64,000 bases of DNA from Paraburkholderia caribensis (lineage in GTDB: Bacteria; Pseudomonadota; Gammaproteobacteria; Burkholderiales; Burkholderiaceae). The notes beneath the pieces were generated by a model, which had not been told where the DNA came from, ran no database searches, and saw only the letters and a list, made by a program, of their open reading frames with translations. The position numbers were made by a program, and so were the translations under genes. The stretch lies in the NCBI RefSeq assembly GCF_002902945.1, contig NZ_CP026101.1, positions 186,001 through 250,000 on the forward strand, given 5' to 3'. Of the stretch, positions 44,697 through 54,622 are shown one piece after another; the stretch's first letter is position 1; each line of letters starts with the position of its first letter.

Positions 44697-46004
44697 ATGG
44701 CCGATTCCTATTTTCCGCGCTGGCGCGTCCAGTCCAAGAGCGTCGAGGGGCGCGTCGTCAATACCGACGAGCGCCTGCCCGGGCCGCAGATGCTGGCGAT
44801 GGGCATCCAGCACGTCGTCGCGATGTTCGGTTCGACCGTACTCGCCCCGCTCCTGATGGGCTTCGATCCCAATCTTTGCATCTTCATGTCGGGGATCGGC
44901 ACGTTGCTGTTCTTCGTGCTGGTGGGTGGGCGCGTGCCGAGCTATCTCGGTTCGAGCTTCGCGTTCATCGGTCTCGTGATCGCGATCACCGGCTACAGCG
45001 GTCATGGCCCGAACATGAACATCCCTGTTGCGCTCGGCGGGATCATCGCGTGCGGGGTGGTGTACGTCATCATCGGATTGATCGTGTCGGCCGTCGGCAC
45101 GGCATGGATCGAGACGCTGATGCCGCCCGTCGTGACGGGCTCGATCGTCGCGGTGATCGGCCTGAATCTCGCACCGATCGCCGTCAAGGGCGTGAGCGGC
45201 AGCGCGTTCGAGTCATACATGGCGCTCGTCACCGTGCTGTGCGTCGGTGCCGTGGCGGTGTTCACGCGCGGCATGCTGCAGCGTCTGCTGATTCTCGTCG
45301 GCTTGCTGATCGCTTACGTGATCTACGCGATCGTCACGAACGGCATGGGCATGGGCAAGCCGATCGACTTCTCGATCGTCGCGAATGCGGCGTGGTTCGG
45401 CATGCCGCATTTCACGGCGCCCGTCTTCAACGCACAGGCGATGGCGCTGCTCGCGCCCGTTGCGGTGATCCTCGTTGCCGAAAACCTCGGCCACATCAAG
45501 GCGGTTAGCGCGATGACGGGGCAGAACCTGGACCGCTACATCGGCCGCGCGTTTATCGGCGATGGTATTGCGACGGTCGTGTCGGGCTTCGCGGGCGGCA
45601 CGGGCGTCACGACGTACGCGGAAAACATCGGCGTGATGGCCGTCACGAAGATCTACTCGACGCTCGTGTTCGTGATTGCTGCCGTGATCGCGCTGGTGCT
45701 CGGTTTTTCGCCGAAGTTCGGCGCGGTGATCCAGACCATTCCCGGCCCGGTGCTGGGCGGCGTGTCGATCGTCGTGTTCGGTCTGATCGCGGTGACGGGC
45801 GCGCGCATCTGGGTCGTCAACAAGGTCGACTTCTCCGACAACCGCAATCTGATCGTCGCCGCCGTGACGCTGGTGCTCGGCGCGGGCGACTTCTCGCTGA
45901 AGTTCGGCGGCTTTGCGCTCGGCGGGATCGGCACTGCAACGTTCGGCGCGATCATTCTGTACGCGCTGCTGCGTCGCAAGGGGCCGCAAGAGCCGGCTGT
46001 TTGA
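44697..46004 (+). CDS. uraA: Uracil/xanthine permease family transporter (NCS2)
   Basis: A 435-residue inner-membrane protein with about 12-14 hydrophobic segments. LPGPQMLAMGIQHVVAMFGS, PSYLGSSFAFIG, GLNLAPIAVKG and the substrate-site region AENLGHIKAVSAMTGQNL all match UraA/RutG-type nucleobase:H+ symporters. The ATG at 44697 follows GGAG at about eight bases. A terminator lies downstream at 46051. The substrate is probably uracil; xanthine or thymine cannot be excluded. Confidence 0.88.
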   Translation: MADSYFPRWRVQSKSVEGRVVNTDERLPGPQMLAMGIQHVVAMFGSTVLAPLLMGFDPNLCIFMSGIGTLLFFVLVGGRVPSYLGSSFAFIGLVIAITGYSGHGPNMNIPVALGGIIACGVVYVIIGLIVSAVGTAWIETLMPPVVTGSIVAVIGLNLAPIAVKGVSGSAFESYMALVTVLCVGAVAVFTRGMLQRLLILVGLLIAYVIYAIVTNGMGMGKPIDFSIVANAAWFGMPHFTAPVFNAQAMALLAPVAVILVAENLGHIKAVSAMTGQNLDRYIGRAFIGDGIATVVSGFAGGTGVTTYAENIGVMAVTKIYSTLVFVIAAVIALVLGFSPKFGAVIQTIPGPVLGGVSIVVFGLIAVTGARIWVVNKVDFSDNRNLIVAAVTLVLGAGDFSLKFGGFALGGIGTATFGAIILYALLRRKGPQEPAV

Positions 46005-46050
46005 GTTTGAAGCAGTTATCCGCTTGAGCAGTTCGAGCCGCTCGAGCACA

Positions 46051-46087
46051 ACGGGCGCCCGCAGTTCAGCGAGGCGCCCGTTTTTTT
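46051..46087 (+). terminator. Rho-independent terminator after the nucleobase permease gene
   Basis: A nine-pair GC-rich stem ACGGGCGCC (46051-46059) / GGCGCCCGT (46073-46081) with a 13-base loop is followed by a run of seven T (46081-46087). The T-run overlaps the stop codon of the convergent antiporter gene. Confidence 0.85.
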
Positions 46088-47750
46088 ACTTCTTTCCTTT
46101 TCCGCGCGTCAGCAACGCGGTTTCCGACAGATCCACTTCGCGCATCAGCTTGTTCATCGTGTCGTCGTTGATCAATTGACTGCCGCGCAGGTCGAGCAGC
46201 GTCACGCGTTCGGCGCGCATCGCCGTGAGCTTCATCTGAAACTCCAGCGCTTCAGCGCGCCGCGCGTTTTCGGCGGGTTCGATGTCGTCGTCGAGTGTGG
46301 CGAGACGGCGGCGGTAAATGTCCATCACGCGCGCGGTCACATCGGCGGCATGGGCGGATGAGGCTTCGTCGAGATCGGCGGTCGCCGTTTCCTGATAGCG
46401 GTCGATTGCGCGGATTGCCGCCTGCGCCGCCTGAATGCGCGCCATGCGTTCTTCGGCGGCATGCGGATCGGCCCGGCGGCGCGCGCCGTTCATCAATAGC
46501 GGCAAGCCGATCACGGCGACGAATAGCGACACGAGAATCACGCCCGACGCGATGAAGATCGCAGTATCGCGTCCAGGCAACGGCTGTCCATTCGACAACG
46601 CAACGGGCAGCGACAGCACGCCCGCGAGCGTCACGGCGCCGCGCACGCCTGCGATCGTCGTCATCGATACGGTGCGCAGGCCGGGCACTGCATTCGCGAC
46701 GCCTTGCTTCGCCGCGCCGCGGCTCGCGAACCAGCGCAGCAGCCAGACCCACACGAAACGCAGCGCGTACAGCGCCACCGCGACGGCGGCGACGTAGAAG
46801 ATCAGCCGCAACTCCGAGCCGCTCGCTTCCTGATGCGCGTCGAGCAGCGCGCTGCCGATGATGTGCGGAAACTGCAGGCCGAGCAGGATAAAGACCATGC
46901 CGTTGAAGACGAACTCGATCATCGTCCATGTGACGCTCGCCCGCACGCGCGCGGACGCGGGGCTCGAGGTCGCGAACGTCGAGTAGTTCATCGTCATGCC
47001 GGCGGCGACGGCGGCGAGAATGCCGGAAAACCCGAAGTGCTCGGCGAACAGATACGAGGCGAACGGAATCAGCATCGTCATTACGACGCCGGGCGCAGGG
47101 TCGCCTTCTTCGGTGAGGTTGAGAAAGCGCGTCGATGCGAAGCTGAAGAGCCACGCCACCGCCGCGCCTGTGGCCAGCCCGCCGAGCGCGATGATCACGA
47201 AACTCACCGACGCGTCGCGCAGCGAGAACACGCCCGTCAACGCGGCGGCGATCGCGAACTTCAGCGCGACGAGACCGGACGCATCGTTCATCAACGCTTC
47301 GCCTTCGAGGATATGCATCAGATGCTCGGGCAAGCGGTTGCGCCCGGCGATGCCCGACAGCGCGACGGCGTCTGTCGGCGACAGCACGGCGGCGAGCGCG
47401 AACGCGATGGGCAGCGAGATCGACGGGACCATCGCGTGAATGAAGTAGCCGACCGCGACCACGGTCATGAACACGAGGCCGAGCGCGAGCATCAGGATCG
47501 CGCGGCGCTGCATGAAGAACTCGCGCTTGGGGATGCGCCAGCCGTCCGCGAACAGCAGCGGCGGAATGAACAGCATCATGAAGAGTTCGGGATCGAACGT
47601 CACGTGCAGGCCGAGACGCGGCCACGCGAGCAGCGCACCGAAGGCGATCTGCACGAGCGGCAGCGGCAGCTTGAACGGCACCAGCCGCACCACGACGCCC
47701 GAAGCGGCGACGGCGAGCAGCAGGATCAAAACGGTGAAGACGATATCCAT
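46086..47750 (-). CDS. CPA1-family Na+/H+ antiporter
   Basis: A 554-residue protein with about 12 membrane segments in the first ~410 residues and a cytoplasmic helical tail (~430-554). AAVLSPTDAVALSGIAG and EALMNDASGLVALKFA carry the Thr-Asp and Asn-Asp residues essential in NhaP/NHE-like exchangers. It exchanges cytoplasmic Na+ (or K+) for protons. The start MDIVFTVLILLLAVAASG is a natural first helix. It is convergent with the permease gene. Confidence 0.9.
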   Translation of the reverse strand: MDIVFTVLILLLAVAASGVVVRLVPFKLPLPLVQIAFGALLAWPRLGLHVTFDPELFMMLFIPPLLFADGWRIPKREFFMQRRAILMLALGLVFMTVVAVGYFIHAMVPSISLPIAFALAAVLSPTDAVALSGIAGRNRLPEHLMHILEGEALMNDASGLVALKFAIAAALTGVFSLRDASVSFVIIALGGLATGAAVAWLFSFASTRFLNLTEEGDPAPGVVMTMLIPFASYLFAEHFGFSGILAAVAAGMTMNYSTFATSSPASARVRASVTWTMIEFVFNGMVFILLGLQFPHIIGSALLDAHQEASGSELRLIFYVAAVAVALYALRFVWVWLLRWFASRGAAKQGVANAVPGLRTVSMTTIAGVRGAVTLAGVLSLPVALSNGQPLPGRDTAIFIASGVILVSLFVAVIGLPLLMNGARRRADPHAAEERMARIQAAQAAIRAIDRYQETATADLDEASSAHAADVTARVMDIYRRRLATLDDDIEPAENARRAEALEFQMKLTAMRAERVTLLDLRGSQLINDDTMNKLMREVDLSETALLTRGKGKK

Positions 47751-48131
47751 CGGAAACCGGGTGTGGGGAAACAGGCAGTGGCGCGCGACGGGAAGAGCGA
47801 GACTCTGTCCACGCGTCGCGACATGAATCGCCGCGTCTGGAAAGACGATGCGGCGTGTCGGTCAGCCCGAAGTGTAGCCCGACGGGATGACATCGCGCAT
47901 CGAAGGCTGCAAGTCGTCCGAAAGCAGAATGCACTGCTACGGTGCACTGTGCGCCCTTGCGCGACGCACGGGCGCTTCGCGCGGTGCAGCCTTCCATGCA
48001 AATTTCGTTTGTAGGTGCGCCACCGTGCGCATGGAGCTTGCTTAATAGGAACTGATAACGCACATTTCGAGGACGGCGGCGGCCCTTCGCCTTTGCGACG
48101 CGCCCGCCGTGCTTTTGCGTGAGAGGACTGC
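47751..48131. other. Divergent intergenic region, antiporter / EAL protein
   Basis: 381 bases containing the promoters of two divergent genes. I see no small gene. A partial palindrome, TGCACTGCTACGGTGCA, lies near 47930-47947, and an A+T-richer stretch near 48000-48060 (CATGCAAATTTCGTTT) could hold the plus-strand promoter. GAGAGGA precedes the EAL ATG. Nothing is certain enough to name. Confidence 0.4.
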
Positions 48132-49406
48132 ATGACGATTGCGCAACAGGAAAGAACAACGGTGCCGCACGGTTTCGAGATCAGCATGACCTCGGGCCTG
48201 CAGCGCTATTCGGTACAACACGGCGACCTGACGCTGACGAGCGTTTTTCAGCCGATATTCAGTTTGTCGCACATGCGTGCCGTGGGCTACGAGGGCTTGC
48301 TGCGCGCACACGATCCCTTCGACCGCGCGGTGTCGCCCGTCGACGTGTTCGGCCACGCGGCACGCGTCGGCGACGTGCTGCATGTCGACCGGCTCGCGCA
48401 GTCTCTGCATCTCGAGAACTTCAAGGTGCTCGGCGCGGAGCGCGAGTGGCTGTTTCTCAACGTCCATCCGGGCGTGCTGATCGACTCGTATCATTCGGCG
48501 GCGCTGCTGGCGAACCTGCGGCGGCTGAATCTGTCGCCGCGGCGCATCGTGCTCGAAGTGCTCGAACAGAGCGCGGAAGACATCGAGCGTCTGGCCGATG
48601 CCGTGCGCCAGTTTCGCGAGCGGGGCTTCCTGATCGCGCTCGACGACTTCGGCGCCGGGCATTCGAACATCGAGCGCATCTGGCAGTTGAATCCCGATAT
48701 CGTGAAGCTCGACCGCATCATGCTGTCGCATGCGGCGCATCGCGCGGACGTCGCATCGATACTGCCGGGTCTTGTCGCGCTGCTGCACGAGGCGGGCAAG
48801 CTGGTGTTGATCGAAGGTGTGGAGACGGAGCACGAGGCGCACATGGCGATGGAGTGCAACGTCGATTTCGTGCAGGGCTTTTTCTTTGGGCGGCCGCATC
48901 CGGGTCTTGCCGACGCGACGCATGCGGCGGCGTGCATTGGCGAGTTGACCGAGCGTTATCAGACGCAGACGGAGGAGCGCGAGCGGCGCAACGCATCGCG
49001 GCTCGCGCCTTACATTCGCGCGTTCGAGCGCGCGGCTGAGCGGCTTGCTGCGGGCGAACTGCTCGACGAAGTGTGCTGGAATTTTCTGGCGCTCGATCAC
49101 GCTGCGCGCTGTTATCTGCTCGACGACAAGGGGCGGCAGGCTGGGCGCAACGTCGTGCTGCGCGCCGACCGTGCTTCACACGAAACGCGCTTTTTGCCGC
49201 TATCGGATGCGCAGGGCGCGAACTGGCTGCGACGCCCGTATTTTCGTGCGGCGATGGAGGCGCCTGAGCGTGTGCATGTGACGCGGCCGTATCTGTCGAT
49301 CAACGAAGCGGTGCCGTGTGTGACGTTGTCGGTGGCGACGCAGATTGGCGCGCGCACGTGCGTGTTGTGCGGCGATATCGACTGGTTCGAGGAGCCTCAC
49401 TTCTGA
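48132..49406 (+). CDS. EAL-domain c-di-GMP phosphodiesterase
   Basis: 424 residues. The EAL domain spans ~30-275 with its catalytic set present: YEGLLRA (EAL motif), FLNVHPG (Asn), LEVLEQ (Glu), ALDDFGAGHSN (DDFGxG), VKLDRI (Lys), EGVETE and QGFFFGRP. It should therefore hydrolyse c-di-GMP. Residues ~290-424 form an additional region ending in CVLCGDIDWFEE, resembling the small C-terminal domain of some GAF-like sensors. There is no membrane segment. The good Shine-Dalgarno GAGAGGA precedes the ATG. Confidence 0.9.
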   Translation: MTIAQQERTTVPHGFEISMTSGLQRYSVQHGDLTLTSVFQPIFSLSHMRAVGYEGLLRAHDPFDRAVSPVDVFGHAARVGDVLHVDRLAQSLHLENFKVLGAEREWLFLNVHPGVLIDSYHSAALLANLRRLNLSPRRIVLEVLEQSAEDIERLADAVRQFRERGFLIALDDFGAGHSNIERIWQLNPDIVKLDRIMLSHAAHRADVASILPGLVALLHEAGKLVLIEGVETEHEAHMAMECNVDFVQGFFFGRPHPGLADATHAAACIGELTERYQTQTEERERRNASRLAPYIRAFERAAERLAAGELLDEVCWNFLALDHAARCYLLDDKGRQAGRNVVLRADRASHETRFLPLSDAQGANWLRRPYFRAAMEAPERVHVTRPYLSINEAVPCVTLSVATQIGARTCVLCGDIDWFEEPHF

Positions 49407-49446
49407 GATCATGAGGGTTTTGTTTTTCACGACGTGACTCTCTGAT

Positions 49447-50142
49447 ATGCGAAGCGAACGGGTAGTGCTCGAAGTCATCGCGACGACGGTTGCCGATGCC
49501 ATGGCCGCTGCGCGCGGCGGTGCGGATCGGCTTGAACTGATTACGGCGACGGGCGAGGGCGGGTTGACGCCGAGCATCGGGATGATCGAGGCCGTGGTCG
49601 CGGCGGTGTCGATTCCCGTCAATGTGATTGTGCGGCCTCACAGCCGGTCGTTTGTCTATGATGCCGATGACTTCGCGGTCATGTTGCGCGATGTGCGCGC
49701 TGTGAAGTCGGCGGGGGCGAATGCGGTTGTGATTGGGATGTTGACTGCGTCGCGTGAAGTTGATCGGGATGGGTTGTTGCGGGTTGTCGATGCTGCGGAT
49801 GGGATACCTGTCACGTTTCATCGTGCGTTTGATGAGGCGCGTGATCTGCATGAGGCGCTTGATGTGCTGCTTGAGTTCGATGCTGTTACCAATGTTCTGA
49901 CTTCAGGTGGCAAGGGTTCGGTGCTGGATGCTGTGGATGAGGTTCGGTCGCTCGTTGCGCGGGCCGCGCGTTCGCATTGCACTGTGCTGGCAGGGGCTGG
50001 GCTTACCGTCGATCGTGTTCAAGAGTTTGTTCGCGCTACGGGCGTTCGGGCTGTGCATTTTGGGGCTGGTGTTAGGTGTGCTGCGCACGCTTCTGTTTCT
50101 GAAGAGAAGGTGAGAGTGGTTCGCGGGTTGTTGGGCGGGTGA
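49447..50142 (+). CDS. cutC: Copper homeostasis protein CutC family
   Basis: A 231-residue TIM-barrel protein: RGGADRLELITATGEGGLTPS, VIVRPHSRSFVYDADD, VIGMLT, VTFHRAFDEARD, VLTSGGKGSV and VLAGAGLTVDRV are the family signature. It is linked to copper tolerance in Escherichia coli, although its enzymatic role is unclear. It begins 41 bases after the EAL gene on the same strand. The sequence after its stop runs into TTTGG-rich simple repeats. Confidence 0.92.
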   Translation: MRSERVVLEVIATTVADAMAAARGGADRLELITATGEGGLTPSIGMIEAVVAAVSIPVNVIVRPHSRSFVYDADDFAVMLRDVRAVKSAGANAVVIGMLTASREVDRDGLLRVVDAADGIPVTFHRAFDEARDLHEALDVLLEFDAVTNVLTSGGKGSVLDAVDEVRSLVARAARSHCTVLAGAGLTVDRVQEFVRATGVRAVHFGAGVRCAAHASVSEEKVRVVRGLLGG

Positions 50143-51025
50143 GGTTTGGTTTTGGTTTGGTTTTGGTTTGGTCTCGCATTCGGCTTCGCTGGCATCCCCG
50201 GTTTGCCTTTGCCTTTGCCTTTGCTTTCGCGGGCATCCGCGAATTGTTATCTCGCTTCAGGCGTCGCCCCTGTGCGGGGCGGCACCTACTTTTCTTTGCC
50301 GCCGCAAAGAAAAGTAGGCAAAAGAAAGCGGCTCACACCGCCAGCGCTTGACCTTTGTCCACGGGCCCCCAACGTCCCCACACATCACACGCCAGTGGCC
50401 CTATTTGGTGCCCGTTGCCAACGCTTCGAATGCGCGCCTCACCCACTTCAAACACCCGTACATGAGCCGGCGGCAGCGAATGGTATGTGCCGCCCAGGTG
50501 GCAAACTGTGTGTAGGTTGTCGCGTCGTATATCTTGGCGCGCTTACAGGGTGGGACGCGTGCGCTATCGGTCTGGAGTGAAGCATGTGGAGCACCGAGGG
50601 CCGACACACAGTTTGCCACCTGGGCGGCCGTGGCCTGTCTGGCAAGGTGTGCCATGGCGCGGGAGCGTGAAGCGGGTGAGGCGCCCAGCAAGAGCGCTGG
50701 CAACGAGCAGGAATGATGTGGTTGCCGCGTGAAGCGTAAGACCCTTTGGGGGCCCTCAGGCAAGAATTAGCACTGGCGGTGTGAGCCGCTTTCTTTTGCC
50801 TACTTTTCTTTGCGGCGGCAAAGAAAAGTAGGTGCCGCCCCGCACAGGGGCGACGCGTGAAGCGAGCTAACAAAACGCGGATGCCAGCGAAGGCCAAAAC
50901 ACCGAACGGCACCGCGTGCAACACGCCAACAATTCGCGGATGCCAGAAAAAAAGCAAACCGCGAATGCCAGCACAAACCAACGCCAACCAAAGCAAACCA
51001 AAACAGGCGTCGCAGACAAAAAAAC
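50143..51025. other. Gene-free region with large nested inverted repeat
   Basis: 883 bases between the convergent ends of cutC and the indolepyruvate oxidoreductase gene. It starts with a TTTGG/TTTTGG simple repeat (50144-50174), then GCCTTT repeats near 50203-50226. It contains the long inverted repeat described separately. Open frames here are low-complexity shadows of the repeats and are not called as genes. Confidence 0.7.
50246..50871. repeat. Long imperfect inverted repeat with near-perfect 99-bp arms
   Basis: The left arm 50246-50344 and right arm 50773-50871 are near-exact reverse complements. Each arm itself contains a palindrome (CCTACTTTTCTTTGC facing GCAAAGAAAAGTAGG). A second nested pair is exact over 23 bp at 50491-50513 and 50604-50626. 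Parts of the sequence between arms also match in inverse orientation (the GCGCCTCACCC and GGGTGAGGCGC stretches). No transposase ORF, so it is not an IS. It could be a dispersed REP/MITE-like element, and transcripts from either side would form a long hairpin that could end convergent transcription. Confidence 0.8.
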
Positions 51026-54000
51026 CTACTTTGCTACAACAACAGGAATCCCCCGCAACGCCCCAAAACCTTTAGCTTCCCGAAGCGCCCCCTCCACAGC
51101 CGCCCCAGTCGCGGCCTCGACATCCAACTGCGCTGCCAGCGCGCGCTCACTGCGCTTAACCGCAGCCAGATTGGCAAGCTTCACATGCCCATACCCGCGC
51201 ACCCGCGCATGCAACCCAGCAAGGGTAACGACATCATCCGCCGTACCGGCATCAAAAACCGAAAACGCCCGCTGCATCGTCGCTTCATAGTCGGCGGACA
51301 ACTGGCGCTCCATTCGCCGCTCGACAGTGCGGCCAAACGGATCGAGCATCGTGCCCCGCAGCCCGCGCCACTTCGCCATCACACCGAACACCGGCCACAT
51401 CCATTGACCAAACGTCTTCTTCTGCGCCATAGCGCCATGCTTCGCTCGTGAAATAGTCGGCGGCGCAAGGTTGAACTTCACGCCAAAATCCTTCCCCGCG
51501 ACACCTTCAAATTGGGCTTCGAGCGCAGCACGGAATGCCGGATCGCTATGCAGACGCGCGACTTCGTATTCATCCTTCACGGCGAGCAGCCGATAAAACG
51601 TCGTAGCAACAGCGCGGCTCAAGCGCTCTTCACCCTCAACCGCGCCTGCGAGCTTGCGCTCAGCCTGACGCGCCGCATCGACCAGCGCACGATAGCGCTT
51701 CACATATGCCGCGCCGCCATACGCCATCAAACGCGCTTCGCGATCTGCGACCAATGCATCGAGCGTCTCCAACGAATCAACAGCCTGCGCCGCATGACGC
51801 TGCGTCCACAGCGCCTCCAGTCCGGCAGGATCGGCGGCCGCCATACGGCCAATCGAAAACGCCAACTGGTTCATCTGCACAGCGACATTGTTCAACTCGA
51901 TTGCGCGCATCATCGCGGCGAACGATACGGGCACGAGGCCAAGCTGCCACGCAAAACCCAGCATCAGAATGTTCGCGCCGATCGTGTCGCCGAGGAAACG
52001 CGTCGCGAGCGCCTGTGCATCGCATGACGACATGCGCTCTTCACCCGCCGCATGACGCATCTTGTCGAGCAGCGCGTCGGCATGCAGATTCGCATCCGGA
52101 TTTTGCACAAACGAAGCATTGGGAATCGCATGCGTGTTCACGACGATGCGCGTGCGGCCGTGCCGCACCGTCTGCAATGCATCCGCGCCCGCGCCGACCA
52201 CCATGTCGCAGGCGAGCAGAACGTCGGCCTGTTGCGTGTCGATGCGCACCTGGTTCAGCCATTCGTCGCGCGCGGCGAAGCGCACAAACGACAGCACCGA
52301 ACCGCCTTTCTGCGCGAAGCCCATGAAATCGAGCACCGAAGCGCTCTTGCCCTCCAGATGCGCGGCCATGCTGATCAACGCGCCAACCGTCACGACACCC
52401 GTGCCGCCCACACCCGTTACGAGAATGTCGTAGGGCGCGGCGTCGAGGTGCGTCGCTGGCGTCGGCAATGCGTCGACGCGCGCGGCGAGCGCGGCTGCAT
52501 CGAATGCGACGCCTGCCGCCTTCTTCAGCTTGCCGCCTTCGATCGTCACGAAACTCGGGCAGAAACCGTTCACACAAGAGTAGTCCTTGTTGCACGACGA
52601 CTGATCGATGCGGCGCTTGCGTCCGAGCGGCGTTTCAACGGGCTCGACGGACAGGCAGTTCGACTGCACGCCGCAATCGCCGCAGCCTTCGCACACTTCC
52701 TCGTTGATGAAGAGACGCTTGTCCGGATCGGGAAATTCGCCTTTTTTGCGGCGGCGGCGCTTTTCGGCGGCACAAGTCTGGTCGTAGATCAGTACCGTCA
52801 CGCCGTCGATGTCGCGCAACTCGCGTTGCACCTTGTCGAGTTCGCTGCGGTGATGGAACGTCGTGCCCTTCGGGAACTGGCCATGATGGCCGTCGTACTT
52901 TTCCGGCTCGTCGCTGACCACGACGAAGTGCGACACGCCTTCCGCTTCCACCTGACGCGCGATCTGCGGCACCGAGATGCTGCCGTCGACCGGCTGGCCG
53001 CCCGTCATCGCGACCGCGTCGTTGTAAAGGATCTTGTAGGTGATCGTGGCTTTCGCCGCGACCGCCTGGCGGATCGCGAGAATGCCCGAGTGGAAGTACG
53101 TCCCGTCACCGAGATTCTGGAACACGTGGCGCGTCTTCGTGAACATCGAATGCGAGGCCCAGTCGACACCTTCGCCGCCCATCTGGATCAGGCCCGTGGT
53201 GTCGCGCTCCATCCACGACGCCATGAAGTGACAACCAATGCCTGCTTGCGCGATCGAGCCCTCGGGCACTTTCGTCGACGTATTGTGCGGGCAGCCCGAG
53301 CAGAAGTAGGGCGTGCGCTTCACGGCATCGGCGGCATTCGAGAGAATCTGCGGCGCGACGAGATCGACTACGCGCTCGCGGCGATCGAGCGCGGGCTTGT
53401 GCTTCGCAAGCCAGTTCGCGAACACGGGCAGAATGCGTGACGGCCGCAATTCGCCGAGCGACGACAGCAGCATCGAGCCATCTTCAGCATGCTTGCCGAC
53501 GATCACCGGGCGCGCGCCTTCCGTGCGGTTGTACAGATAGTCCTTGATCTGCTGCTCGATTACGGGTCCCTTTTCTTCGATCACCAGCACTTCCGACAGA
53601 CCGGCGACGAACGCGTCGATGCGCGTCATTTCGAGCGGAAACGACAGCCCGACCTTGTAGATGCGCACGCCCGCCTGCTCCAGATCGGCGACGGTGAGAT
53701 CGAGCCGGCGCAACGCTTCCATCAGATCGAGATGCGCCTTGCCGCACGTGACGATGCCGACGTTCGCGTGAGGGCTCGGCGCGATCCACTTGTCGATGCT
53801 GTTCAGACGCGCGAAGTGGCGCACGGCGTCGAGCTTCGCGTGCAAACGCTGTTCGATCGTGAGACTCGGCAAGTCGGGCCAGCGGTTGTGCAGGCCGCCC
53901 GCGGGCGCCTGAAAGCCTTCGGGCGTGGGCCATTCCATCTGCAAAGCATCGAGATCGACGGTCGAGCCCGATTCAACCGTTTCGGAAATCGCCTTGTAGC

Positions 54001-54622
54001 CGACCCAGGCGCCCGAGTAGCGCGACAGCGCCCAGCCGTAGATGCCGAACTCCAGCATGTCCGCGATGTTCGACGGGTTCACGACGGGCATGTGCCACGC
54101 GATCATCGCGAAGTCGCTCTGATGCGGCATCGACGACGACACGCAGCCGTGGTCGTCACCCGCGACGACCAGCACGCCGCCATGCTGCGACGAGCCGTAG
54201 GCGTTGCCGTGCTTGAGGGCATCGCCCGCCCGATCGACGCCGGGTCCTTTGCCGTACCACATCGCGTACACGCCATCGACGGTGCGTTCCGGGTCCGCCT
54301 CGACGCGCTGCGTGCCGAGCACGGCCGTGCCCCCGAGTTCCTCGTTGATCGCAGGCAGGAAGCGCACGTCGTTCGCTTCGAGCAGTTTCTTCGCTTTCCA
54401 CAACTGCTGGTCGACCATGCCGAGCGGCGAGCCACGATAGCCGCTGATGAAGCCGGCCGTGTTCAGGCCGCGCGCCTTGTCGAGCTGGCGCTGCATCAGC
54501 GCGAGACGCACGAGCGCCTGCGTGCCCGTCAGGAAAATGCGGCCGCGCGTGGCGGTCAGGTTGTCGGAGAGGCGGTAGTCGGCGAGTGCGGGGGTGCCGT
54601 CGATGGGTAGACGAGCGGTCAT
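51026..54622 (-). CDS. Indolepyruvate ferredoxin oxidoreductase family protein (fused)
   Basis: A 1198-residue cytoplasmic enzyme combining the alpha, beta and gamma subunit domains. The N-terminal pyrimidine-binding region has FISGYRGSPLGMVDQ. A TPP-binding region has CSGCPHNTS and GIGCHFMASWM. A cysteine group (CEGCGDCGVQSNC, then CNKDYSCVNGFCPS) suggests a 4Fe-4S cluster. The gamma-like domain has DILVTGVGGTGVVTVGAL. It oxidatively decarboxylates aryl or branched 2-oxoacids (for example indolepyruvate) to acyl-CoA, passing electrons to ferredoxin or another carrier. ATG at 54622 with GGAG 11-12 bases upstream. Single gene. Confidence 0.9.
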   Translation of the reverse strand: MTARLPIDGTPALADYRLSDNLTATRGRIFLTGTQALVRLALMQRQLDKARGLNTAGFISGYRGSPLGMVDQQLWKAKKLLEANDVRFLPAINEELGGTAVLGTQRVEADPERTVDGVYAMWYGKGPGVDRAGDALKHGNAYGSSQHGGVLVVAGDDHGCVSSSMPHQSDFAMIAWHMPVVNPSNIADMLEFGIYGWALSRYSGAWVGYKAISETVESGSTVDLDALQMEWPTPEGFQAPAGGLHNRWPDLPSLTIEQRLHAKLDAVRHFARLNSIDKWIAPSPHANVGIVTCGKAHLDLMEALRRLDLTVADLEQAGVRIYKVGLSFPLEMTRIDAFVAGLSEVLVIEEKGPVIEQQIKDYLYNRTEGARPVIVGKHAEDGSMLLSSLGELRPSRILPVFANWLAKHKPALDRRERVVDLVAPQILSNAADAVKRTPYFCSGCPHNTSTKVPEGSIAQAGIGCHFMASWMERDTTGLIQMGGEGVDWASHSMFTKTRHVFQNLGDGTYFHSGILAIRQAVAAKATITYKILYNDAVAMTGGQPVDGSISVPQIARQVEAEGVSHFVVVSDEPEKYDGHHGQFPKGTTFHHRSELDKVQRELRDIDGVTVLIYDQTCAAEKRRRRKKGEFPDPDKRLFINEEVCEGCGDCGVQSNCLSVEPVETPLGRKRRIDQSSCNKDYSCVNGFCPSFVTIEGGKLKKAAGVAFDAAALAARVDALPTPATHLDAAPYDILVTGVGGTGVVTVGALISMAAHLEGKSASVLDFMGFAQKGGSVLSFVRFAARDEWLNQVRIDTQQADVLLACDMVVGAGADALQTVRHGRTRIVVNTHAIPNASFVQNPDANLHADALLDKMRHAAGEERMSSCDAQALATRFLGDTIGANILMLGFAWQLGLVPVSFAAMMRAIELNNVAVQMNQLAFSIGRMAAADPAGLEALWTQRHAAQAVDSLETLDALVADREARLMAYGGAAYVKRYRALVDAARQAERKLAGAVEGEERLSRAVATTFYRLLAVKDEYEVARLHSDPAFRAALEAQFEGVAGKDFGVKFNLAPPTISRAKHGAMAQKKTFGQWMWPVFGVMAKWRGLRGTMLDPFGRTVERRMERQLSADYEATMQRAFSVFDAGTADDVVTLAGLHARVRGYGHVKLANLAAVKRSERALAAQLDVEAATGAAVEGALREAKGFGALRGIPVVVAK

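Noticed and set aside
50139..50996. Several 60-180 codon frames in the inverted-repeat region
   Set aside because: They arise from the repeats themselves on both strands, with low-complexity Phe/Ala/Arg runs and no start signal or family similarity.
52052..53440. 462-codon plus-strand open frame opposite the indolepyruvate oxidoreductase
   Set aside because: It is a shadow frame; the minus strand carries family motifs and Fe-S cysteines throughout.
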